Source: Serratia sp. FDAARGOS_506 (GTDB taxonomy: Bacteria > Pseudomonadota > Gammaproteobacteria > Enterobacterales > Enterobacteriaceae). From it: a DNA stretch of 64,000 nucleotides. Made by a program: the position numbers and the translations under genes. Shown here in pieces: positions 57,875 to 64,000 of the stretch. The stretch is from contig NZ_CP033831.1 in assembly GCF_003812745.1 (NCBI RefSeq), positions 1,984,001-2,048,000 on the forward strand, given 5' to 3'. Below the pieces are notes generated by a model. The model was not told the origin of the DNA and did not search any database. It was given only the letters and a program-made list of their open reading frames with translations. How positions within the stretch are numbered: position 1 is the stretch's first letter; each line of letters starts with the position of its first letter.

Positions 57875-59383
57875 TTACCCCTGTCCCGACGGGAAGCTGA
57901 AGCTGGCGTGCCGGGCATCGCCGGAGGCCGGCCAGCGCTGGGTCACGGTCTTGCGTTTGGTGTAGAACCTGACGGCGTCCGGGCCGTAGGCGTGCAGATC
58001 GCCGAACAGCGAGCGCTTCCAGCCGCCGAACGAGTGGTAGGCCACCGGTACCGGCAGCGCCACGTTGATCCCCACCATGCCGACCTGAATGCGGCTGGAG
58101 AAGTAGCGCGCCGCTTCGCCGTCGCGGGTGAACAGGCAGGTGCCGTTGCCGTATTCGTGGGCGTCGATCAAGGCCATCGCCTCCGGCAGCGACGCCGCGC
58201 GCACCACGCCGAGCACCGGGCCGAAGATCTCTTCCTGATAGATGCGCATGCCGGGTGTTACGCGATCGAACAGCGTCGGGCCGAGGAAATACCCCTGGCT
58301 GGGGCGTCCGTCAGCGTCCGTCACGCTCAGCTCGCGGCCGTCCACCAGTAGCTCTGCGCCTTCGGCCACGCCCTGCTCGATATAGCCTTTCACCTTCTGA
58401 TAATGCTGTTGGGTCACCAGCGGCCCCATGTCGTTGCGGTTGTCGCTGCCGGGGCCGACGCGCATGGTGGCCATCTGCTGGCGCAGCCCGGCGATCAGCG
58501 CTTCGGCGGTGTCGTCGCCCACCGCCACCACCAGCGGGATGGCCATGCAACGCTGGCCGCAGGAGCCGAAGGCCGCGCCCATCAGCGCGCCGACCGCGCC
58601 GGGGATATCGGCGTCCGGCAGCACCACCGCGTGGTTTTTGGCGCCGCCCAGCGCCTGCACCCGCTTGTTCTGCGCGCAGCCGGTGTGATAGATGTGTTCC
58701 GCCACCGGCGTCGAGCCGACGAAGCTTATCGCCTTCACGTGTCCGTCATGCAGCAGCGTCTCCACCGCTTCGCGATCGCCGTTGACCACGTTGAGCACCC
58801 CCGGCGGCAGCCCGGCTTCCGCCGCCAGCTGCGCGATATACAGCGCGGCGGAAGGCACGCGCTCTGACGGTTTCAGCACGAAAGTGTTGCCGCACGCCAC
58901 CGCCATCGGCCACATCCACAGCGGCACCATCGCCGGGAAGTTGAACGGTGTGATGCCCGCCACTACCCCCAGCGGCTGAAACTCGCTCCAGCTGTCGATG
59001 CCCGGGCCAGCCTCTTTACTGTGTTCGCCCTTCAACAGTTCCGGCACATAGCCGGCATATTCGATATTCTCGATGCCGCGCTGCAGTTCGCCGAGGGCGT
59101 CGCTGAGCACCTTGCCGTGCTCGGCGGTGATCAGTTGGCAGATGGCGTCGGCGTGCTGTTCAAGCAGATCCTTGAGCTTCATCATGATGCGTGCGCGCTT
59201 CAGCGGCGGGGTGTCGCGCCAGGCGGGGTAAGCCTGTTCGGCGGCGGCGATGGCGCGCTCCACCGTGGCGCGGTCTGCCAGCTGCACCTCCTGCGCCGAT
59301 TGGCCGGTGGCCGGGTCGTAAACCGGCTGGCTGCGTTCGCCGCCGGTGGCGGGCTCGCCGTTGATCCAATGGGTAATGGTCAT
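57875..59383 (-). CDS. mmsA: CoA-acylating (methyl)malonate-semialdehyde dehydrogenase
   Basis: 502 residues. Aldehyde dehydrogenase of the MmsA type that converts malonate or methylmalonate semialdehyde with NAD and CoA to acetyl- or propionyl-CoA and CO2. Motifs are GITPFNFPAMVPLWMWP, SFVGSTPVAEHIY and the catalytic Cys in FGSCGQRCMAI; EEIFGPVLGVVR follows. Start at 59383 with AAGGAG, 10 bp after the aminotransferase. Its partner supplies malonate semialdehyde from beta-alanine. Confidence 0.94.
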   Translation of the reverse strand: MTITHWINGEPATGGERSQPVYDPATGQSAQEVQLADRATVERAIAAAEQAYPAWRDTPPLKRARIMMKLKDLLEQHADAICQLITAEHGKVLSDALGELQRGIENIEYAGYVPELLKGEHSKEAGPGIDSWSEFQPLGVVAGITPFNFPAMVPLWMWPMAVACGNTFVLKPSERVPSAALYIAQLAAEAGLPPGVLNVVNGDREAVETLLHDGHVKAISFVGSTPVAEHIYHTGCAQNKRVQALGGAKNHAVVLPDADIPGAVGALMGAAFGSCGQRCMAIPLVVAVGDDTAEALIAGLRQQMATMRVGPGSDNRNDMGPLVTQQHYQKVKGYIEQGVAEGAELLVDGRELSVTDADGRPSQGYFLGPTLFDRVTPGMRIYQEEIFGPVLGVVRAASLPEAMALIDAHEYGNGTCLFTRDGEAARYFSSRIQVGMVGINVALPVPVAYHSFGGWKRSLFGDLHAYGPDAVRFYTKRKTVTQRWPASGDARHASFSFPSGQG

Positions 59384-59393
59384 GGTTATCTCC

Positions 59394-60734
59394 TTATTCG
59401 GTGGCGTTGAGAGCATCGCCGACGGCGTTGATCAGCGCGTCGATCTGCACTTCGCTGCTGATGAACGGTGGCGCCAGCTGCAGGGTGTCGCCGCCGTAGC
59501 GCACGTAAAATCCGCTTTCCCAGCAGCGCATCGCCGCCTCGAAGGGGCGCCGCGCCGGTTCGCCCGGCCGCGCCGCCAACGTGATGCCGGCAGCCAGGCC
59601 GATGTTGCGAATGTCGGCGACGTGTTTGGCCCCTTGCAGGCTGTGCACCGCACGCTCGAAGTAGGGCGCCAGCGCCTGTACGCGCTCCACCATCTGTTCG
59701 CGCTGCAGAATGTCCAGCGTCGCCAGTGCGACCGCGCAGCTGACCGGATGGGCGGAGTAGGTGTAGCCGTGCGGGAATTCGAGCTGGTAGTCCGGCTCGC
59801 CGCCGTTCATGAAGGTGTGGTAGATCTCCGGCCGCACCACCACCGCGCCCATCGGCTGCGCGCCGTTGGTCACCTGTTTGGCGATATTCATGATGTCCGG
59901 CGTGACGCCGAACGCCTCGGCGCCGGTCATCGCGCCGCAGCGGCCGAAGGCGGTGATCACTTCGTCGAAGATCAGCAGGATGTCATGCTGGGTGCAGATT
60001 TCGCGCAGGCGCTGCAGATAGCCGACCGGCGGCACGATCACCCCGGCGGAGCCGGAGAAGGGTTCGACGATCACCGCGGCGATGGTTGAGGCGTCGCGCA
60101 GCGCGATGATGCGGTTGAGCTCTTCCGCCAGCTCTGCCCCCTGTTGCGGCATGCCGCGCGAAAAGGCGTTGCCGGCCAGCAGGGTGTGCGGCAGGTGGTC
60201 CGCCTCGGCGCCGGCGCCGAACGTCTTGCGGTTGCCGGCGATGCCGCCGACCGAGATACCGCCGAAGTTAACGCCGTGATAGCCTTTTTCCCGGCCAATA
60301 AAGCAGGTTTTGCCCGCCTGGCCTTTGGCGCGCCAGTAAGCGCGCGCCATTTTCAGCGAGGTGTCCGCCGCTTCCGATCCGGAGCCGGTGAAGAACACGT
60401 AATCCAGCCCCGCCGGCGTCAGTGCCTTGATCTTGTTGGCCAGCTCGAACGACAGCGGGTGGCCGAACTGAAACGCCGGCGAGTAATCCAGCGTCGCCAG
60501 CTGGCGCTGGGCGGCGTCGGTGATTTCCTGCCGGCCGTGCCCCAATCCGCAACACCATAATCCGGACAGGCCGTCGAAAATCTTTCTGCCGTCATGGCTG
60601 GTGTAATACGCCCCCGCGGCTTGAGTAATGATGCGCGGCTGCGCTTTAAAATTACGGTTACCGGTAAAAGGCATCCAATGGGCCTCTAACCCTTCGGCAT
60701 CGAGACTATTTAGCGGGTGATTTTCAGCGGCCAT
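59394..60734 (-). CDS. bauA: Omega-amino acid (beta-alanine):pyruvate aminotransferase
   Basis: 446 residues, class III PLP aminotransferase. The pyridoxal lysine is in MNIAKQVTNGAQPMG and the PLP-ring aspartate in LIFDEVITAFGR; HWMPFTGNRNFKA and YTYSAHPVSCAVA are typical of the beta-alanine:pyruvate type. It makes malonate semialdehyde and alanine from beta-alanine and pyruvate. It leads the operon with mmsA, a permease and the DmpA-type peptidase, divergent from a LysR regulator. Other omega-amino acids or amines are possible substrates. Confidence 0.92.
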   Translation of the reverse strand: MAAENHPLNSLDAEGLEAHWMPFTGNRNFKAQPRIITQAAGAYYTSHDGRKIFDGLSGLWCCGLGHGRQEITDAAQRQLATLDYSPAFQFGHPLSFELANKIKALTPAGLDYVFFTGSGSEAADTSLKMARAYWRAKGQAGKTCFIGREKGYHGVNFGGISVGGIAGNRKTFGAGAEADHLPHTLLAGNAFSRGMPQQGAELAEELNRIIALRDASTIAAVIVEPFSGSAGVIVPPVGYLQRLREICTQHDILLIFDEVITAFGRCGAMTGAEAFGVTPDIMNIAKQVTNGAQPMGAVVVRPEIYHTFMNGGEPDYQLEFPHGYTYSAHPVSCAVALATLDILQREQMVERVQALAPYFERAVHSLQGAKHVADIRNIGLAAGITLAARPGEPARRPFEAAMRCWESGFYVRYGGDTLQLAPPFISSEVQIDALINAVGDALNATE

Positions 60735-60869
60735 GTTTTCCTCCGAACAGGAAAATAAGAGCGATTAATGAAATAAACTGAGTTGTTAACGAATTGTTGT
60801 GCGAAATTGACTATGTACCGCTTGTTCTCTACTGTGAATAATCATATGTCGAAACTTACTTAAGGTTTT

Positions 60870-61799
60870 ATGCAAGTAAAAAAGCGCGCGCTGTTAGGGC
60901 AATTGTCGGATATGGATCTGCGTTTGCTGCGGGTATTCAAGGCCGTGGTCGACTGCGGCGGCATGAGTGCCGCCGAACTGGAGCTGAACATCAGCCTGTC
61001 GACCATCAGCAAGCACATCAAGGATCTGGAACAGCGGCTGGGCCTGACGCTGTGCCAGCGCGGGCGCGAAGGCTTTGCGGTCACCGACGAGGGGTTGTTG
61101 ATCTACCAGGAAACCGTCAACCTGCTGGCGGCCACCGAGGCGTTCCGGCGCGGGGTGGACGAGGTGCACCAGCGCATGGGCGGGCAGCTGCACGTGGCGA
61201 TATTCGACCATACGGTCAGCAATCCGCAGGCGCAGATCGGCCGGGCCATCGCGTTATTCAGCGAGCGCGCGCCAGAGGTTTCTTTGCAAATGTACGTTGA
61301 GCCGATTAATACCATCGAACGCGGCGTCATTGACGGGCAATTTCAGGTTGGCGTTATTCCCATGCACCGCAGCGCGGAAAGTTTATCTTATCATTCATTA
61401 TTCAGTGAGAGGATGTTCTTATATTGCGGCGCGCAGCATGAATTATTTTCCGCCCCCCATGAAACATTAAATTGGGATCTGCTGCACAATTATGCCTTCG
61501 CCGGATTAGGCTATCATTCGCCGAATATGGAACTGAGCCTGCAGCAACATTTGCATCGCAAGGCGACGGGGTTCGCGCAGGAGTCGATCGCCACGCTGAT
61601 CCTGTCCGGCAAATACGTCGGCTTTTTGCCGGATCACTACGCGGCGTTTTTCGTGGCGCAGAACCTGATGCGGGCGATCAAACCGGCGCTGTTCCGCTAT
61701 CACTGCGAATACTCCAGCGTGCTGCGCCGCTCGCCGGTGCCGCAGCGGGTGGTGAAGCTGTTCCATGAGTGCCTGCTGGCGGCCCACGGAACAGCGTGA
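60870..61799 (+). CDS. LysR-family regulator of the beta-alanine operon
   Basis: 309 residues. Helix-turn-helix GGMSAAELELNISLSTISKH with the wing LGLTLCQRGREGFAVTDEG and a LysR effector domain. Divergent from the aminotransferase gene with 135 bp between, the arrangement of bauR and bauA in pseudomonads, so it probably activates the operon when beta-alanine is present. Start at 60870 with AAGG; an internal ATG at 60912 is a weaker alternative. A clear T-N11-A dyad was not found by eye in the interval. Confidence 0.88.
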   Translation: MQVKKRALLGQLSDMDLRLLRVFKAVVDCGGMSAAELELNISLSTISKHIKDLEQRLGLTLCQRGREGFAVTDEGLLIYQETVNLLAATEAFRRGVDEVHQRMGGQLHVAIFDHTVSNPQAQIGRAIALFSERAPEVSLQMYVEPINTIERGVIDGQFQVGVIPMHRSAESLSYHSLFSERMFLYCGAQHELFSAPHETLNWDLLHNYAFAGLGYHSPNMELSLQQHLHRKATGFAQESIATLILSGKYVGFLPDHYAAFFVAQNLMRAIKPALFRYHCEYSSVLRRSPVPQRVVKLFHECLLAAHGTA

Positions 61800-61802
61800 C
61801 GC

Positions 61803-61895
61803 TTACTGCTCTTTCTTCTTGCCGAAGATTCTGATCAGCGCGCCGACGAGGATGCCGACCGCGATGCCGGCGAAGATCCAGCCGATGATGCCCAT
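61803..61895 (-). CDS. Small membrane peptide, 30 residues
   Basis: Reads MGIIGWIFAGIAVGILVGAL then IRIFGKKKEQ: one hydrophobic glycine-rich helix followed by a basic tail, the pattern of a real inner-membrane small protein with cytoplasmic C-terminus. It has a good AGGAGTAAGGAA ribosome site before the ATG. The sequence start resembles the first helix of YeaQ/YmgE-type proteins. It lies 3 bp from the LysR stop, convergent. No function is assigned. Confidence 0.75.
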   Translation of the reverse strand: MGIIGWIFAGIAVGILVGALIRIFGKKKEQ

Positions 61896-61927
61896 TTCCT
61901 TACTCCTGCTAGTGCGTTGATCTGATT

Positions 61928-62050
61928 ATACCCGTCATACTTGAAACTGCATCTGTGTTGGCTGCGAGTGCGTACGCCAGTCACTTACTTGAGTAAGCTC
62001 CTGGCGAGCCACCTCTTGCCGCCGGGATGCAGCTCCAACTATTTAGGGTA
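61928..62050. repeat. ERIC element
   Basis: Full-length element of about 123 bp with terminal ATACCC / GGGTA, outer arms TACTTGAAACTGCATC / GGATGCAGCTCCAACTA, and the ERIC core GCCAGTCACTTACTTGAGTA and AGTAAGCTCCTGGCG. It lies between the small membrane peptide and the alcohol dehydrogenase stop and is inserted in non-coding DNA as usual. Confidence 0.9.
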
Positions 62051-62057
62051 GAAATAA

Positions 62058-63185
62058 TCATTCGACGCGAAACGCCTCTTCGATCATCCGTTGCCGCTGT
62101 GCCGGCGCATAATCGATCCAGGAATTCTTGCTGTTGGATTTCTCCAGCGCAACCGCCAATTCCTGGCCGGATATCGGTAAATCGCCCTGCCAGAACGGCG
62201 CGATGGCGTGGCGGGTGATGAAGTCGCTCAGGTAGCTCTCCGGGCTGCCCTGCCAGTGCGGGTACAGGCGCGCGGCCAGCTCGGCCATCAGCGCACGTTG
62301 CTGCGGCTGTTCGCTGCTTTCCAGCAGAGCGAGGAACGGCAGCAGCAGGCGGCCGCAGACCTGGCCGTGGTGGTAGTCGCGTAGCGCGCCGATCTCGCCG
62401 GCGATGCCGTGAATGACCCCCAGCCCGGCGGCGCTCAGCGTCAGTCCCCCAAGGTACGAAGCTTGCATAATCGCCTCGCGCGCCGCGTCGCTGCGGTTGA
62501 GCGCTGGCCATGCCTCAAGGAAGTGGCGGATGCCGCTCAGCGACATGTCGCGCGTCATGGCGCTGGCCGTTTTCGACAGGTAGGCCTCGAACAGATGGGT
62601 GAAGGCGTCTATGGCGCAGTAGGCCAGCACCTTGTCCGGTGCGCCCGCCAGCAGCTGCGGATCGAGAATGGCGGTGTGCGGCACGAAGTTATTGTGGCGC
62701 AGCGAAGCCTTCACTTTGCTGACCTGGGTGTCGGTGATCACCGCGTTTTGCGTCACCTCGCTGCCGGTGCCGGCGGTGGTAGGAATGGCGATCAGCGGCA
62801 GGGTGGCGCCGCTGATTTTGCTGTCACCGACCTTTTCCATATAGCGCAGCGTCGGCAGCGGATGTTCCACCAGCGCAGAGAACGCCTTGGCGGCGTCCAG
62901 CACGCTGCCGCCGCCGATGGCCACCACGCGCCGCGCCCGGCCGCGCCAGCGCGCCACCCAGGCGTCTATTTCCTGCGGCGACGCTTCGTGGCTGACGATC
63001 TCGGTGCCGATGAGCAGCGGCGTAAGCGCTTCGTGCAGGCCGGCGTACACCGGGCCGTTGAGAAAAGATCGGCAGCTGAACAGCAGCGTCGGCTGCGGAT
63101 CGGCAAGCAGCAGCGGCGGTAGCTGCTGGATGCTGCCGTGGCCGAACCAGGTCTGGCGGTTGGCGATGATGTGGCTGACGGACAT
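62058..63185 (-). CDS. Iron-containing alcohol dehydrogenase
   Basis: 375 residues, group III NAD(P)-dependent dehydrogenase. The cofactor loop is GGGSVLDAAKAF (91-102), followed by PTTAGTGSEVT (135-145). Predicted metal ligands are Asp193 and His197 (AIDAFTHLFEAY), His259 (GVIHGIAGEIG) and His273 (DYHHGQVC). Start at 63185 (MSVSHIIANRQTW) has an AAGGAG site; the longer frame to 63272 is rejected. Natural substrate unknown; it is monocistronic and divergent from a LuxR-type regulator that may control it. Confidence 0.92.
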   Translation of the reverse strand: MSVSHIIANRQTWFGHGSIQQLPPLLLADPQPTLLFSCRSFLNGPVYAGLHEALTPLLIGTEIVSHEASPQEIDAWVARWRGRARRVVAIGGGSVLDAAKAFSALVEHPLPTLRYMEKVGDSKISGATLPLIAIPTTAGTGSEVTQNAVITDTQVSKVKASLRHNNFVPHTAILDPQLLAGAPDKVLAYCAIDAFTHLFEAYLSKTASAMTRDMSLSGIRHFLEAWPALNRSDAAREAIMQASYLGGLTLSAAGLGVIHGIAGEIGALRDYHHGQVCGRLLLPFLALLESSEQPQQRALMAELAARLYPHWQGSPESYLSDFITRHAIAPFWQGDLPISGQELAVALEKSNSKNSWIDYAPAQRQRMIEEAFRVE

Positions 63186-63414
63186 GAGGTCTCCTTGACG
63201 GCGTTGCAGGTCGCGATGCCACAGCATAAGCCAGCGGGCGCGGAGCGGCCACCGCTTTCCCCGCAGCGGCAACTTGTGAGTTGTTTAACATGTAAACGAT
63301 CGCGTTCTTGCATTTCGGCGCGCCGGATGCTTTTTTTAACAGTACTGGCTGCCATGCGGCCAACCCCATCCGAAATCGGTAGATTGTTAATGTATTAATA
63401 ATGGCGAGGCGGGT

Positions 63415-64000
63415 ATGGATATTCAGGTTGAACGCTTGTCTGCGGTGATCGATGCGGTGGCCAGCCCGCGCTTTTATCCCAGCCTGTTGAACTGGCTGGA
63501 AGGGTTTTTCGCCTTCGACAACGCCATCGTCTATGCCTTCGAACGCGGCCGGCCGCCGCGCTGCCTGATCAAAACCGAACGGGAAAACAGCGATGCGGTT
63601 AACCAAATCTACCAACAGGGCGCCTATCTGCAGGATCCGTTTTACCGCGCGCTGAATGACGGCGGCGAAGGCGAGGTGCTCACGTTGCGCCAGCTGGCGC
63701 CCTGCGGGTTTTATCACAGCGACTATTACCGTAATTTTTATCGCAAGACCGGCTGGCACGACGAGGCCGGCGTGCTGCTGCAGTTGACGCCGGAGCGCGG
63801 GCTGGGGGTGTTCTTCGGCTCGGCGTGCCGCACGGTGGCGGTGCGCTACCCGCAGCGGGCGGATCTGCGCAGCGCGCTGACGCTGGTGAAAAGCGTGGCA
63901 CGGCTGCATGGCGAAGTGGTGGCGGCACCGGCCGAGGCCGACACGGGGAACGACGATGGCGCGCAGGCGCGTTATCTGTTGACGCCGCGCGAGCGCGAGA
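63415..64000 (+). CDS. LuxR-family transcriptional regulator, 3'-truncated by window
   Basis: 195 residues are visible from ATG at 63415 (MDIQVERLSAVIDAVASPRF) without a stop; the frame ends at the window edge inside LLTPRERE, which is the start of a LuxR-type helix-turn-helix (TPRE motif). The preceding 160 residues form a sensory domain without the acyl-homoserine-lactone residues of the regulator at 10672, so this is a LuxR-type protein of another class. Weak GAGGCGGG ribosome site. Divergent from the alcohol dehydrogenase with 229 bp between. Confidence 0.82.
   Translation, partial: MDIQVERLSAVIDAVASPRFYPSLLNWLEGFFAFDNAIVYAFERGRPPRCLIKTERENSDAVNQIYQQGAYLQDPFYRALNDGGEGEVLTLRQLAPCGFYHSDYYRNFYRKTGWHDEAGVLLQLTPERGLGVFFGSACRTVAVRYPQRADLRSALTLVKSVARLHGEVVAAPAEADTGNDDGAQARYLLTPRERE

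Overview
The window reads as chromosomal DNA of an enterobacterium, most likely Serratia (S. marcescens-like). The core is GC-rich and carries familiar enterobacterial blocks: miaE, pepA-holC-valS, lptFG, the leuX tRNA, the ascG/ascFB sugar locus, btsT-yjiX-yjiA, a Rob-like regulator and an LdtB-type L,D-transpeptidase. Two ERIC repeats (about 41.5 and 62.0 kb) support Enterobacterales. The genus is inferred from gene content and protein resemblance; no database search was run.

Layout. 0-11.4 kb: the end of miaE, a GMC oxidoreductase, an acetyltransferase, valS-holC-pepA on the minus strand, divergent lptFG, and a LuxR-type quorum-sensing regulator with no synthase beside it. 11.4-13.4 kb: gene-poor DNA around tRNA-Leu(CAA), leuX. 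13.4-22.9 kb: a low-GC defence island with GHKL/MORC-like ATPase, Z1-domain ATPase, PD-(D/E)XK (DUF4420) nuclease and AIPR protein in one overlapping operon, followed by a convergent C5-cytosine methyltransferase and a divergent Vsr-type endonuclease. No integrase or attachment repeat was seen. 22.9-31.2 kb: aryl-beta-glucoside use (ascB, ascF, ascG), a small membrane protein, and yjiA-yjiX-btsT.

31.4-36.8 kb is accessory in character. A three-gene operon holds a glutamine-synthetase-family ligase, a GNAT protein and a stand-alone N-terminal half of trehalose-6-phosphate synthase. Next comes a candidate membrane-attacking effector with a glycine-rich C-terminus, followed directly by three paralogous small membrane proteins that look like an immunity array. 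36.9-43.8 kb: a LysR regulator and a ketone-body/short-chain acid pathway (CoA-transferase, thiolase, 3-hydroxyacyl-CoA dehydrogenase, GntP-type permease, 3-hydroxybutyrate dehydrogenase). 44-49.6 kb: a porin, two AraC-family regulators, an uncharacterised protein, the L,D-transpeptidase and a HigBA-like toxin-antitoxin pair.

49.8-55.2 kb: a self-contained TonB system (exbD, tonB, receptor, exbB) ending in an exported phospholipase-D-like protein. 55.3-61.8 kb: a likely beta-alanine/beta-alanyl-peptide pathway (DmpA-type aminopeptidase, permease, semialdehyde dehydrogenase, omega-aminotransferase, divergent LysR regulator). 61.8-64 kb: a 30-residue membrane peptide, an ERIC element, an iron-dependent alcohol dehydrogenase and the start of a second LuxR-type regulator cut by the window end. 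The most interesting systems are the ATPase/Z1/DUF4420/AIPR/Dcm/Vsr island, the effector with three immunity-like genes, the ligase/GNAT/half-OtsA operon and the TonB-phospholipase D operon.
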